Assembly (NCBI GenBank): GCA_029941785.1
Contig: JAPYTK010000001.1
Location: 1 to 64,000, forward strand
Source: Polyangiaceae bacterium
GTDB lineage: Bacteria > Myxococcota_A > Polyangia > Polyangiales > Polyangiaceae
Length of the DNA stretch: 64,000 bases
Reading direction: 5' to 3'
In this document: piece by piece, positions 25,620 through 35,538 of the stretch
Numbering within the stretch: position 1 is the stretch's first letter
Layout: each line of letters starts with the position of its first letter
Made by a program: the position numbers and the translations under genes
Notes under the pieces: generated by a model
The model's input: the letters and a program-made list of their open reading frames with translations, nothing else
What the model was told of the DNA's origin: nothing
The model's database searches: none

Positions 25620-26650
25620 CGTCCGGTACCTTTCGGGGCCGCGCTTGGCGAGGCGAACGCGCTTGGCGAGCGGGCCGCACGCGTCGCGGAAGAAGCGTTT
25701 GGTTTCGTCGGGGAAGTCACACCGACCAGCGCGAATTCGAGTTCGATCCACTCCGGCAGGGCTTGAATATCAGCGGACCGACCATTGACAAAGACCGTCG
25801 GTGTTCCGGGCAAGCCGAGACCATCTCCCTGCCGCATGTCCTGTTGTACCCGCTGCTTGACGCCTTGGCTCTTGAGGTCCGCAGCAAAGCTCGCCGCGTC
25901 CAGACCAATCTTCTTGGCGTAGGCGAGAAGGTCACTTTCGGTGAGCTTCTCTTGGTTGTCGAACAAGACGTGGGCCAGCTTCCAAAACTGACCCTGCTTT
26001 TGCGCAGCGACGGAGGCCTGGGCCGCGAGGGTCGCATGCGGATGATGAGCCTTGAGAGGGTAGTGCTTGAACACCAGTCGCACCTTGCCCTGACTCGCCT
26101 TCTGTAAGGCCACAAGGGGTCGGGAGAGCTGGGCACAGGCAGGGCACTCGAAGTCGGCAAATTCCACGACGGTCACCGGAGCATCAGCCGGTCCGATCGC
26201 AGGCGAATCGCCCACGACGATCGTCTTCTTCTCGTCGGGATGGAAGCGCAAGCGGTACATGCCGCGGACGTCTTGTTTTGTTCGGCCAGACTGGACCAAA
26301 CCGACGACATAGCGCGCCGCCAGTGCGCAACTCGTGCAGGCACGCTTCTCTTGAACGCATTGTGCAATCGAAACCGCGACCGCCGGACAAGGGGCGAGAA
26401 GTTCACGAACCATGCCCGACCAGAGACGATGCTCGCGCGCGGTCATCTTGGCTGTATCGACCCCCTCGAGGGCAAGCCTCGCTCCCTTCAGCGACGAGGT
26501 CGGCGTGGGAGCGTGGGTCGAGGCGCTCGGCTCGTTGCCATTCTTCTCGCCCGGCCCCTTCTTGCACGCGCCGAAGGACACGGCGAAGACGAGCAAGCCC
26601 GCACCATAGGCGGCCCGAGAGATGCGATGAATCAGCCTGCTTGTCATCAT
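25616..26650 (-). CDS. DsbA-like thioredoxin-fold lipoprotein
   Basis: The ATG at 26650 gives a lipoprotein signal ending VFAVSFGAC. A first small domain has four cysteines (LLAPCPAVAVSIAQC, then KRACTSC). The second domain is a thioredoxin-4/DsbA fold: DAPVTVVEFADFECPACAQLS holds the CPAC active site, VRLVFKHYPL follows, and LGLPGTPTVFVNG carries the cis-proline. Such proteins catalyse disulfide formation or isomerisation in the periplasm. This fits a genome whose exported proteins are very Cys-rich. The Ala/Ser/Pro tail after the domain is disordered. It is followed by the exonuclease with a 4-bp overlap. Confidence 0.85.
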   Translation of the reverse strand: MMTSRLIHRISRAAYGAGLLVFAVSFGACKKGPGEKNGNEPSASTHAPTPTSSLKGARLALEGVDTAKMTAREHRLWSGMVRELLAPCPAVAVSIAQCVQEKRACTSCALAARYVVGLVQSGRTKQDVRGMYRLRFHPDEKKTIVVGDSPAIGPADAPVTVVEFADFECPACAQLSRPLVALQKASQGKVRLVFKHYPLKAHHPHATLAAQASVAAQKQGQFWKLAHVLFDNQEKLTESDLLAYAKKIGLDAASFAADLKSQGVKQRVQQDMRQGDGLGLPGTPTVFVNGRSADIQALPEWIELEFALVGVTSPTKPNASSATRAARSPSAFASPSAAPKGTGR

Positions 26651-26689
26651 GGCGAGCGCCAAGCGATATGCCCGGGGGCTGGCTCACCG

Positions 26690-27589
26690 TCAACCCGAAG
26701 CGGCGCCAAGCATCCAGTGGGCCACGTGGTTCCACAGAGGCAAACACTCGGGATCACTTACCATCTCGACATGACCCGGTCGTAAATGCCGTAGAGCGGG
26801 AACGGAACAGTTCGCGCCCAACTTCAAGATCTCGCGGTACTCGGCGAGGGGCTCACTGAAACGAAGAGCATCCTCGGGGCGACTCAACAGGCGATCGCCC
26901 TCGCTCACTACGTGCAAGAACGGTCGGCGAACCCGACCGAGTCGCTCGACATAATCATCGCCGGCGGCGTTGCCCCAGGTATCGCTCCTCACCCAGCGGA
27001 CCATGTCCCGCCAATAGGCGCCCGACTCGTCACTGCTGCCAAAACCAATCCGCTTGGTCGGTAAGTATCCGAGCACCTCGACCGCAGGCCGCGAAAGCTC
27101 GATCAAACTGCGCTTGAGCCACCACCGATGCGCGCCAACATTCCACCGCTTGTTCCAAATGTTGACCGCAAAGCCAACGATCGCTGCGACGGGCGCGGTT
27201 GCGGCCGCACCAACGTGGGCCAAGCCGACATGTCCGAACAAGCTATTGCCGACGAGGACAATCGGAAGCTCCGGCTCGAGTTGTTGCGCCAGAGCGATGT
27301 ACCGTCCGACATCGTCGATGAGATCCTCGTAGGTCCAGTCAGCACCTTGCGCGGCCGACGGTCCACTCGCTCCGTGCCCCCGCAAGTCAGGGACCAATAC
27401 CCGAATCGAAGCGTCGGCCAAGGCGCCGCACAAACTCGGCCTGTCCTCACGATAAACCGTCCGCCGGTCCACCATCATGGCATGACCCACAATGGCCACC
27501 AGCCGGGCCGTGCCTTTCGGCGGTACATCGACCACGCTCAGTCGCGAGCCATCGGGCGCATCCAGCCAATGCTCGACGGCAGGCCCCAC
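26690..27589 (-). CDS. Alpha/beta hydrolase
   Basis: The product has 299 residues with a normal alpha/beta-hydrolase order: LVAIVGHAMMVDRR (oxyanion-hole loop), LVPDLRGHGASGPS, PIVLVGNSLFGHVGLAHVG (nucleophile elbow), HVVSEGDRLLSRPED (acid) and LRPGHVEMV (His). The nucleophile motif is G-N-S-L-F-G rather than G-x-S-x-G, which is slightly unusual. There is no signal peptide. It starts at GTG 27589, two bases after the mscS-type stop. The substrate cannot be predicted. Confidence 0.8.
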   Translation of the reverse strand: MGPAVEHWLDAPDGSRLSVVDVPPKGTARLVAIVGHAMMVDRRTVYREDRPSLCGALADASIRVLVPDLRGHGASGPSAAQGADWTYEDLIDDVGRYIALAQQLEPELPIVLVGNSLFGHVGLAHVGAAATAPVAAIVGFAVNIWNKRWNVGAHRWWLKRSLIELSRPAVEVLGYLPTKRIGFGSSDESGAYWRDMVRWVRSDTWGNAAGDDYVERLGRVRRPFLHVVSEGDRLLSRPEDALRFSEPLAEYREILKLGANCSVPALRHLRPGHVEMVSDPECLPLWNHVAHWMLGAASG

Positions 27590-27591
27590 GC

Positions 27592-29286
27592 TCAGCCTTC
27601 GCCCGCCTGCGAATCATCGGCAGATGGCCCCCGCCCAACCTGGCCATTCGGCACGTATTTTTCCTTGGTGATCTGCGGTCCATCGACGCGAGCCCGGGCG
27701 CCCTCCGGCGCGTAGTCGTGCACGATTTGAGCCAAGGCTTTTGCGTTCGGCACATCGATCGGTGGCTTTTCGCGGGCCACCGCCGCCGACTCGACATGCA
27801 AGGACTGCGTGGGGAACGCGAAGCTGACGCCGAGGTCGTCGGCCAAGCGCATGATCTCCAGGAAAACATTGTGCCGCTCTCGCAATTCGTCGGTCCAGGT
27901 ATCACAACGAAAGAAGAAGTAGAGCATCACGTCGAGCGAGCTCGCCCCGAACCCTGCCATGTGCACTTCGAAGCTGTCTTTTCGGGTGAAATCATTCGCC
28001 TGAATGATGGCCCGGAGCCCTTCGACAAAGGCCTGCATCTGTTCGGTTGTCGTATCGTAGGTCAAACCCAAGGTGAGGAAACATCGTCGAAATTCGCGTC
28101 GCCCAAAATTGTCGATTTTGGCATCGGCGAGCCGGCTGTTAGGCATCACGACGACCGAGTTGTAGAAGGTGCGTAACCGGGTCGATCGAAAGCCTACCTC
28201 TTCAACCGTCCCATCTGTGCCATCAACCTTGATCCAATCTCCGATTTGAAACGGACTGTCGACGAAGATGCTGATGCTGCCGAAGAAGTTCGCCAAGGTG
28301 TCTTTGGCGGCGAGACCAACCGCCAAGCCGCCGATGCTCAGGCCCGCCACCATCGCGGTGACGTTGATCCCCACGTTCTGCAACAGAACCAGAACACCGA
28401 GAACGAACACGATGATCTTGAGTGACTTGCGTACCAAGGGAACGAGCTGGTCGTCGAGCTTGGATTCGGTGCTTTCAGCCCGCTGCGCGAGCTTGGCGCC
28501 AACGAGTTCAACCGCCCGGTAACCGGCCCAGAACAGGGAGAAGGTCACCAACACTTGGACGACCGTCGACAACATGGCCGCTACGTTGAGCGGCAGATGC
28601 AGCCGCGGATAACCAAGCCGAAGAATGATCGCCGTCACCAGGGTCGCTCCCGGCGCGTCGATCACGTCCACAACCTTGGTGGCCCATCCCTGGCCCAATT
28701 TTTCCCCGACGGATCGCACCCGAGCCGCCACCACGGCTTGAAGCAGGCGGCGAACCACCAAGCCAAAGGCCGCGAGCAAGAGCAGCGCGAGGTATTGCCA
28801 GTAGGCGACGTCGAACATCGTCCCCTTGAGCGGTGCGGGAATTCGCTCGATGAGGCTGTCAAACTTCGCGATCTTGGCATAGTGGTGGTCGACGCGATCG
28901 AGAGAGGCTGCCGTCCAAAGCCACCGTTTGCCCGTCCGTTCGATGACGATATCCCCGAAGTCGGAATGAGGGACCACCCGTTGCTGCCCATTCGACCCGA
29001 CATAGTCGCGATTGTCCGACAATTCGGCGACCCGTATGATCGCGCCAGCGTTGTTGTAGACGGCGCGCAGACGCACGGCCATACGCTGCAGCTGCTTGGG
29101 AGAGCGACCCTTCGCCTCAAAACAACTCGCCGCGCTAGCGAGTTGCGCGCGCGGCGGCGTCTGCCAGTAAAAGGGCACGTCGGCAGCACCGCGCGGCGTG
29201 GCGCAGTTCGGTGCCGCAGCCGACGCCTGGGACGTCAGGGCGACGAGAACGAATAGGATCGAGGTAGTAATGATTGAACGAGGCAC
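27592..29286 (-). CDS. MscS-family mechanosensitive channel with periplasmic N-terminal domain
   Basis: GTG 29286 is preferred because GGAG lies 8 bp upstream; the track TTG six bases earlier is too close to it. A signal peptide is followed by about 140 periplasmic residues, then several membrane segments. The pore helix and following beta domain are typical: GLSIGGLAVGLAAKDTLANF, SIFVDSPFQIGDWIKV, GTVEEVGFRSTRLRTF and VVMPNSRLADAKIDNF. The family opens under membrane tension to release solutes. The C-terminal vestibule segment DELRERHNVFLEIMRLADDLGVSFAFPTQ is also typical. A charged extension of about 60 residues follows. Confidence 0.9.
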   Translation of the reverse strand: MPRSIITTSILFVLVALTSQASAAAPNCATPRGAADVPFYWQTPPRAQLASAASCFEAKGRSPKQLQRMAVRLRAVYNNAGAIIRVAELSDNRDYVGSNGQQRVVPHSDFGDIVIERTGKRWLWTAASLDRVDHHYAKIAKFDSLIERIPAPLKGTMFDVAYWQYLALLLLAAFGLVVRRLLQAVVAARVRSVGEKLGQGWATKVVDVIDAPGATLVTAIILRLGYPRLHLPLNVAAMLSTVVQVLVTFSLFWAGYRAVELVGAKLAQRAESTESKLDDQLVPLVRKSLKIIVFVLGVLVLLQNVGINVTAMVAGLSIGGLAVGLAAKDTLANFFGSISIFVDSPFQIGDWIKVDGTDGTVEEVGFRSTRLRTFYNSVVVMPNSRLADAKIDNFGRREFRRCFLTLGLTYDTTTEQMQAFVEGLRAIIQANDFTRKDSFEVHMAGFGASSLDVMLYFFFRCDTWTDELRERHNVFLEIMRLADDLGVSFAFPTQSLHVESAAVAREKPPIDVPNAKALAQIVHDYAPEGARARVDGPQITKEKYVPNGQVGRGPSADDSQAGEG

Positions 29287-29411
29287 GGGCAAATCTCCGT
29301 TTCCGGGTGTAGTGCACCTCGCCCGCGAGTCAAAGAAGCGTCGTCGACAAGCTTGTGAACGCGGGGGATTGACAGCCAGCGATGGCGTCGTAGATTGGGG
29401 GCACCGCCATC

Positions 29412-29882
29412 ATGACAGACGACCCACTCGGACCGCGCGTGTTCTCCATCGAAGAAGCCAACAGCCTCGTACCAGAGCTAAATGATCGAGTCGGCGAACT
29501 GATCCAAGAGCACGCCACGATTCGAGAATTGGCCCGGATGCTTTATCTGCAAACGAAGGAAGGGCCCGTTGAAGAGGGCGCGTTTCTTCTCGATATCGGC
29601 CCCCAGGACAACGACCCACCGGAAGTCCATGCACTCAAGCGGGATCTCTCTTCCCGTCTCGGAAAATACCACCACGGCTGGGAACACATCGAGGACCTCG
29701 GCGCGGTGGTCAAAGACATGGAAAGCGGCCTGATCGACTTCTACGGGCGTATCGACAATCGGCTGGTATGCCTATGCTGGAAATACGGCGAAGCTCAGAT
29801 CGACCACTACCACGATCTGGACAGCGGCTTCGACGGACGCAAACCACTGATTCACACCTTGCGCGAGCGCATGCTCAATTAG
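29412..29882 (+). CDS. DUF2203-family protein
   Basis: The product has 156 residues. FSIEEANSLVPELNDRVGEL at the start and LICWK-type ending VCLCWKYGEAQIDHYHDLDSGFDGRKPL match the DUF2203 pattern, as does VVKDMESGLIDFYGR. The family is small, helical and cytoplasmic, with no established function. The end overlaps the convergent GT-C gene by 8 bp. Confidence 0.8.
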   Translation: MTDDPLGPRVFSIEEANSLVPELNDRVGELIQEHATIRELARMLYLQTKEGPVEEGAFLLDIGPQDNDPPEVHALKRDLSSRLGKYHHGWEHIEDLGAVVKDMESGLIDFYGRIDNRLVCLCWKYGEAQIDHYHDLDSGFDGRKPLIHTLRERMLN

Positions 29883-32031
29883 CCATCTTGGCCGGGCCCA
29901 GCGGCTGTCCATTTTCGGATCCGGCCTTGCCCGAAGAGGTCGCGGCGTACCACCAATAGTGGAGTGCTGTGAATCGCTGCCCACCTGCGCGCCGTACGCG
30001 TAGGGTCCGCTCTTCTTGGCTCCCGGGTAGGGCCAGCTCAAATTCTTGCCATCCGGACGTCTCGCCGCGCAGCTGGGGCTCGTCCTGCCTCGATTCGTCA
30101 CTCCAAACTTCGAGCGGTGCAGATACAGCGGCGCGGATCACCATGATCGATGCCCCCTGCGGGCCAAGTGTGAAGCGATCCTCCAGACGTCGTCTGCGCC
30201 CCCCGTCGACCATGGTCCGTCCGTCTTTCGTCGTGCCGCTGATCGGGCGGTTGTCGCGCGAACGGGATCCGGTGACGGCGTAGTCGTGGTGTGCTTCGCT
30301 GACGAGATCGGCCACGTCCAGCTCCGCGAGCAAGCGGGCTCCCCTTGGCACGTGCAGCGGCGACTGACCGCTCCCGAGTCGATCGTAAACGGCCTCGTAG
30401 GCGATCATTGTCGGTCCGCCGAGAATGCTCTGGTCAACGACGGTGGCACGGCTGATCTCGGCGCCGAGAAGCTGAGGGATCGCCATCCAGTTGGGGTAAA
30501 CGATGAAGTGAGTCGGCAAGTGTCGCGCCCCGAGTCGCTCGTAATGTTCGAATCGGGACCCCGCACCGGCCGCCCAGTGCCGAGCCTCTCCTTCCGTCGT
30601 CAATCCGACCACATCGAAGGTAGGGCGACGGGAGAAGTAAGCGATGGCGCCCGTATCGTTGACGCCGACGCGTGCGTTTGGCGGCAGGTGCTGCTCTGCC
30701 CAACGACCGAGTTTGACTTGCTGCAGCTCGATGGCCCGCGCCGATTGCGCCACATCGTCGATCGCGCTGGGCAATTTCATCGCGAGCCAAGCCGCCCCAC
30801 CCCACAGCAGGATCGGGCTGAAGATGCCAGCGACCACCCGGTAACGCCCCACCGAAGCCTGTCGTCGTCCCCCGGTCACGAGAAGCCTCGCGAGCGCCAC
30901 AGGAAAACACGATGCCGCAACGAACCATGCCGGCGCGAAAGGCCAAATGTAGCGCACGCGGTTCCAGAGCAACGTCTCGTAGGTGCAGACGCCCAAGGTG
31001 CCGGCAACGACAGCAAAGATCACCAGCGCTCGCCCCAAGCGACGCGTTCGCCAGCCGAGCCACAGCATCGACAGCAGCCCGAGAAGAAGGAGCCACAAGA
31101 ACCCCTCCGGCAAGAAGCGGTTGGTCCAAATTCCTCCGCGCAACAAGTCGGAGAACATCAGCTCGACGTTGGCCCACGTGGCGCCGTACACCCCAGCGGC
31201 ATCCAGATAGGGGTCGGCGAACAACCACTTGACCTCGGCGGTGGACGAGACCGCGTGCCCCGCGAAAAGACGGTGGCTCATGGGGATCAGGCAAGGTCCG
31301 AGAAGGGGGCTCAGTACCATCAGGAGCTTCGCGCCAAACGACCGAGACCTCTTCGCTTCGCCTGGCGCCGAAGAACCCGATCGTAAACCGGAAACGGAAA
31401 ACATACTCACACCGAGCGCGATGCTGGCAAGGACGCTAACGATGGCCCCCTCGGGGCGAACGAGCGGCGCGAGGAGGCCTACCGCCAACAACTTCCGCGT
31501 GGCTCCACGACCACCGTTTCCCTCGATGCAGTCGCTTGCCAGGCGTGCACCGAGCACCAACACATAAGCGAGCGCCATCGTCTCCATGCCGCTGTACGCA
31601 AACCAGGCGAAGGCGGGAAACACGAGACACGCTGCAGCCACCGCCCACGCCGCGACATCCCCCGCCAAACCCCGACTGAGACGCGCCGCCTCCAGCATGG
31701 TCCCTGCGTGAAGCACGCATCCCAGCAGCCAACAAGCCCAGATCGGCTCCGCCCCGTCGAGTCCGAGCCAGAAGGTCGGAGCCAATGCCATCGGCCAGAG
31801 CCAACTCGTTGCGCCGGTCGTATAGGAGCCACCGGGCACGTAACTGAACCAGCTACCTTCGGAAAGTCGCCGAGCATACTGAAGATGGATAAAGGCATCG
31901 TCGAGCGGAAGCGCCGGTCCACCCGCGCGCGCGCAGATCCGCACCGTGACCCACAGGCCGATGACCCCGGCTGCCAACACCGCCCACGCTGCGGGCGTCG
32001 AGAGCGCACGAGAGATCCGACGGCTGAGCAC
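29875..32031 (-). CDS. GT-C-type integral membrane glycosyltransferase
   Basis: The GTG at 32031 (VLSRRISRAL) is chosen because it avoids overlap with the divergent trmB; the track start lies further into it. About ten or more membrane segments fill residues 10-440. Motifs are typical of polyprenyl-phosphate-sugar-using GT-C enzymes: LPLDDAFIHLQYARRLSEG (the DD motif in the first loop), TTGATSWLWPMALA, YSGMETMAL and RPEGAI. The C-terminal 300 residues are soluble and beta-rich (ARVGVNDTGAIAYFSRR; VRRAGGQRF). It is likely to transfer a lipid-linked sugar to an envelope acceptor in the periplasm. The acceptor is unknown. Confidence 0.75.
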   Translation of the reverse strand: MLSRRISRALSTPAAWAVLAAGVIGLWVTVRICARAGGPALPLDDAFIHLQYARRLSEGSWFSYVPGGSYTTGATSWLWPMALAPTFWLGLDGAEPIWACWLLGCVLHAGTMLEAARLSRGLAGDVAAWAVAAACLVFPAFAWFAYSGMETMALAYVLVLGARLASDCIEGNGGRGATRKLLAVGLLAPLVRPEGAIVSVLASIALGVSMFSVSGLRSGSSAPGEAKRSRSFGAKLLMVLSPLLGPCLIPMSHRLFAGHAVSSTAEVKWLFADPYLDAAGVYGATWANVELMFSDLLRGGIWTNRFLPEGFLWLLLLGLLSMLWLGWRTRRLGRALVIFAVVAGTLGVCTYETLLWNRVRYIWPFAPAWFVAASCFPVALARLLVTGGRRQASVGRYRVVAGIFSPILLWGGAAWLAMKLPSAIDDVAQSARAIELQQVKLGRWAEQHLPPNARVGVNDTGAIAYFSRRPTFDVVGLTTEGEARHWAAGAGSRFEHYERLGARHLPTHFIVYPNWMAIPQLLGAEISRATVVDQSILGGPTMIAYEAVYDRLGSGQSPLHVPRGARLLAELDVADLVSEAHHDYAVTGSRSRDNRPISGTTKDGRTMVDGGRRRRLEDRFTLGPQGASIMVIRAAVSAPLEVWSDESRQDEPQLRGETSGWQEFELALPGSQEERTLRVRRAGGQRFTALHYWWYAATSSGKAGSENGQPLGPAKMAN

Positions 32032-32084
32032 GGCACGCGTATACCACGGCGTGTTGCGTGGTCTCCTACACAAGGGTAAAGCGC

Positions 32085-32714
32085 ATGACCATGCGAAGCA
32101 CGACCTACGACTCACCGCCGCGTTTGCCGGACGGAGACACGGTACGGCTGAGCGACATCCTTCCTGGCGACCTCCCCTTCGAGCTGGAAATTGGCCCTGG
32201 CCGAGGCCTGTTCATGGTCGAGCGATGCCACAGTGCCGCCGAGATCCGAATCATGGGATTCGAGATCAAGCGCAAGTGGTCTTGCCTCGTCGACCAGCGT
32301 CTATCGCGCGAGGGATTCGGGGACCGTGCGCGGGTGTTTTGTGAAGACGCCCGCCTCGCGCTGCCACGATTGAGGCCCGACGGCGGCCTCCATCGCGTCT
32401 TCATTCACTTCCCCGACCCCTGGTGGAAGAAGCGACACCAAAAGCGACTTGTGCTCGGAGAAGACGTGCTCGATGAAATCGCCCGCCTGCTATGTGATGG
32501 CGGCCAGCTCTTCATCCAGACCGACGTGATGGAGCGGGCCGAGCAGTATCGCTCGCTCGTGGATGCCCATGCACGATTTGAGGGTGCGGGGGACGAGAAG
32601 GACTCGGCGGTGATCGCCGAAAACCCCTTCGGTGCGCGGGGCAATCGGGAACACCGCGCCGACGACGACGGGCTACCGGTCTATCGGCTGCTGTACCGCC
32701 GCCGCAACCGCTGA
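32085..32714 (+). CDS. trmB: tRNA (guanine-N7-)-methyltransferase
   Basis: ELEIGPGRGLFMVER is the SAM-binding motif I, GFEIKRKW the motif II, and FIHFPDPWWKKRHQKRLVL the diagnostic TrmB catalytic segment. The enzyme makes m7G46 in tRNA. The product is about 209 residues from ATG 32085; ATG 32091 is also possible. It is divergent from the GT-C gene with only about 50 bp between the chosen starts. Confidence 0.93.
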   Translation: MTMRSTTYDSPPRLPDGDTVRLSDILPGDLPFELEIGPGRGLFMVERCHSAAEIRIMGFEIKRKWSCLVDQRLSREGFGDRARVFCEDARLALPRLRPDGGLHRVFIHFPDPWWKKRHQKRLVLGEDVLDEIARLLCDGGQLFIQTDVMERAEQYRSLVDAHARFEGAGDEKDSAVIAENPFGARGNREHRADDDGLPVYRLLYRRRNR

Positions 32715-32755
32715 GAGAGCCCAACGGCGATCGCGCAGCATGGAACGTTCTCTCG

Positions 32756-34747
32756 CTATTTCTTGGGTATGCGAATCGTCACACGGGCCGTCTTGCCGTC
32801 TTTGACGACGGTACCGCTACCGATGCTGCGACCATCGGGCAACTTGCAGACGATACCCACCGGGCCCGCAGGCACGCTCACGCCAGCGACCGGGGAAGGC
32901 CCCACGCTACGCCCGCCAATGATCACATTGCTGCAGTAGCCGCCTCGTGAAGCCACATTGACCGTGCCCCGCCCACCGGCTTTCGCTGGCGTCTTTTGTT
33001 TTCCACCAGCTGGCCCCCCACCGAGCTTGGGAAGAACGACCTCGACCCGTTTGGTTTCGCCGCGTTTTGCGTCAAACTCGATGGTCTTCGAGGCATGCCC
33101 AGGCGCACTGAACACGGCTTTGTGTTTGCCGGTCGACAGTTCTTCGAGGCGCGAGGACTCCCCGTCGTGCTTCTTTCCATCGAGCGACAACTTCGCCGAC
33201 TTTGGGGTCACCTCGTATTCGAAGGTGACCGTGCCCCGCACCAATTTCGTCGATAACTCGCCGCGCCTTTCCTCGTCGCTCAGCTCAATTTTGGAGATGT
33301 GATCCTCGAAGCCCTCGAGCGACAGTTTGATCTCCAGTTCGATGCCGAGCGGCAAATCTTCGAGGGTGGCGGGCGTCTTGACGCCCTGTAGCTCACCCGC
33401 GACTCGAATGTAGGCTCCCTCTGGAATGGAGGCCACAACGATGGATCCCTTCTTCTTCGTTTCGACCGCTGGCTGGACAACCGCTGGCTGGGGAGCTGGC
33501 CGGCTACGCATCACCCCCGCGACAACGCCCAGGCCGACCAATACCACCGTCGCCGCCGCCGCCGCCCAGAGATACCAAGGCGCCGAAGGACGAGCGCGGA
33601 TTCCGGTCCCGGTCCCGGTGCTGTCAAAGGTCGTCGCACCACCGGTGGTCCCTCCCAGAGCGCCCGAGGCGTAAAGGTCGACCATGTCCGATTGTTGTTG
33701 AGCGATGACGTCCGCGAGCTGTTTGGCATCGTGGAGCGCCAACTTCTGTTGTTCGATCTTGTCGGCGAAGAGCATCGCCATCCACTGGCCGAGGCTCACC
33801 GACGACGCTGCGATTCGCTCCTCGCGGACGAAGGCCTCGATCTCCGCCTGCATGTCACGTGCACTCTGGTAGCGCTGCGCCGGATCCTTGGCCAACGCCT
33901 TCGTGACGATACACGCCAACCCCGGCGGATAAGATGGCACCACATCCGCCGGATTGGGATACTTACGGTCGCAAATGAGCCGCAGCGTGTCGTAATCGCT
34001 CTTGGCCTTGAACAAGCGTCGGCCGGTCGTGAGTTCGAAAAGAAGAATTCCTACGGCGAAGATGTCGCTGCGGTGGTCCACAAGCTCGCCGCGCGCTTGT
34101 TCGGGAGACATGTAGGGCACCTTGCCCTTGAGCTGCCCCGCTGCGCTGTTCTCGGCACCGATGACTTCGGTGCTCTTGGCGATACCAAAGTCGACCACCT
34201 TCACGTCACCGCTGTGCGTCACCAGGATGTTCTGTGGCGAGATGTCTCGGTGAACGATCTGCAACAACTCGCCACCGATCCCACGTTTCTCGTGGGCGTA
34301 TGCCAAGCCAGCGCAGACGCCGAGGACCATGCTGAGCGTGTGCTCGAGCGGAAAACTCGCCACCTTGGCTCCCCGCATGGCGCGAACGATGGCTCGAATA
34401 TCCTCGCCATGGATGTGCTCCATGGCGATGTAATAGACACCGTCCACTTCGCCGACGTCGAAAGTCTGCACGACATTGGGGTGGTTGAGCGTGGCAGCGG
34501 TCCGCGCCTCACTCAGAAGCATCGCCACGAATTCCGCGTCACGCGTGAGCGCCGGAAGGATCTGTTTGATGACGACGAGTTTCTCGAAGCCAGCCACCGC
34601 TCGCTGAATCGCGAGGTAAAGCTGCGCCATGCCGCCGGCCGCGAGACGTCGCAACAGGGTGTACTTCCCGAACTGACGCGGAAGCACTTCCTCGACCTCC
34701 TGAGCAGCCCCGGGCGACTTCTCTTCAGCTGACTTGCTCTCGGTCAC
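32756..34747 (-). CDS. Ser/Thr protein kinase with membrane segment and PEGA-type tail
   Basis: The kinase domain (residues about 27-310) is complete: LAAGGMAQLYLAI (P-loop), VVIKQIL (Lys), IVHRDISPQNILV (catalytic loop), VVDFGIAKS (DFG) and GKVPYMSPEQARG (activation end). A linker is followed by one membrane segment (LWAAAAATVVLVGLGVVAGVM). Outside it, GSIVVASIPEGAYIRVAGELQG is a PEGA domain, followed by a second beta-rich repeat. The arrangement is a Hanks-type receptor kinase sensing at the envelope. The start is GTG 34747, preceded by GAGGAG. The regulator's targets are unknown. Confidence 0.92.
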   Translation of the reverse strand: MTESKSAEEKSPGAAQEVEEVLPRQFGKYTLLRRLAAGGMAQLYLAIQRAVAGFEKLVVIKQILPALTRDAEFVAMLLSEARTAATLNHPNVVQTFDVGEVDGVYYIAMEHIHGEDIRAIVRAMRGAKVASFPLEHTLSMVLGVCAGLAYAHEKRGIGGELLQIVHRDISPQNILVTHSGDVKVVDFGIAKSTEVIGAENSAAGQLKGKVPYMSPEQARGELVDHRSDIFAVGILLFELTTGRRLFKAKSDYDTLRLICDRKYPNPADVVPSYPPGLACIVTKALAKDPAQRYQSARDMQAEIEAFVREERIAASSVSLGQWMAMLFADKIEQQKLALHDAKQLADVIAQQQSDMVDLYASGALGGTTGGATTFDSTGTGTGIRARPSAPWYLWAAAAATVVLVGLGVVAGVMRSRPAPQPAVVQPAVETKKKGSIVVASIPEGAYIRVAGELQGVKTPATLEDLPLGIELEIKLSLEGFEDHISKIELSDEERRGELSTKLVRGTVTFEYEVTPKSAKLSLDGKKHDGESSRLEELSTGKHKAVFSAPGHASKTIEFDAKRGETKRVEVVLPKLGGGPAGGKQKTPAKAGGRGTVNVASRGGYCSNVIIGGRSVGPSPVAGVSVPAGPVGIVCKLPDGRSIGSGTVVKDGKTARVTIRIPKK

Positions 34748-35003
34748 CGTGCGGTGCTCCTCATGCTCCCTGCCCCTCTCGTGGGACCATACGCGTGATT
34801 CCTCTCGTAGATCAATGTAGGTCGCATGGACGAATGGCGCAAATCTCCTTCAGTCGCCGGATGTGGCTGGAATCATCCGCTAGGGGCGGCCGGACGCGTC
34901 GAGCCGGCCGCGCGAACCGTACGGCCTACGCGATGAGAGGAACGACCGTCGGGCCCATTTATGCCAGACTTCGAAGAGAAAGCCCGCTACCATCCCACTC
35001 GCG

Positions 35004-35531
35004 ATGCCTAGCCGAGTATTCACCGTGCCGATATTCCTCATCGTGATCGCGCTGGCGGGATGTCAGACCTACCAGAGAGATTTGGACCGCTCAGCCCGTC
35101 ACTACCAAGAGAACCGCCACGCCGAAGCGCTGGCCCTGCTGGAGGTCCTGGAGAACGACACCGATTCGCTGTCGTCGACGGAGCGAGCCCGGTATGCCTA
35201 CTTCCGCGGCATGGCCAATTTTCGCCTCGAAAAGCCCCGTGAAGCCCGCCACTGGCTCGGTCGGGCCGCAGCCAGCGAGAAGCTCTATCCAGACTCACTG
35301 TCGACCGACGAAAAAGAGCGGGTCGAGCAAATCCTGACGAAGCTCAACACCGCGCGGCTCGGCGGAGAGAACGCCCCCACCGCTGTGGCAGCCGCGCCGG
35401 GCGAAACAACGAAAGACGGAGCCGCTGCCGTAGCGGCCAAGCCGTGCTCGCTCGATGCGGATTGTGTGCGTGGTGAATTTTGCGACGGCGGCTCCTGCCG
35501 CAAAGCCGCCGCAGCACCAGCTCCAAAGTGA
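35004..35531 (+). CDS. Lipoprotein with TPR-like helices and C-terminal Cys-rich motif
   Basis: Lipobox ALAGC ends the signal. The mature part first has helical repeats like one or two TPRs (HYQENRHAEALALLEVLE, FRLEKPREARHWLGRAA). An Ala/Thr-rich linker then leads to CSLDADCVRGEFCDGGSC, a four-cysteine mini-motif of the kind seen repeatedly in myxobacterial secreted proteins. The function is unknown. It is divergent from the Ser/Thr kinase across a 256-bp gap in which I see no other gene. Confidence 0.7.
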   Translation: MPSRVFTVPIFLIVIALAGCQTYQRDLDRSARHYQENRHAEALALLEVLENDTDSLSSTERARYAYFRGMANFRLEKPREARHWLGRAAASEKLYPDSLSTDEKERVEQILTKLNTARLGGENAPTAVAAAPGETTKDGAAAVAAKPCSLDADCVRGEFCDGGSCRKAAAAPAPK

Positions 35532-35538
35532 GCGAATC

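Noticed and set aside
30046-31386. 446-residue plus-strand ORF in the GT-C gene
   Set aside because: Shadow frame; the minus strand shows membrane segments and GT-C motifs.
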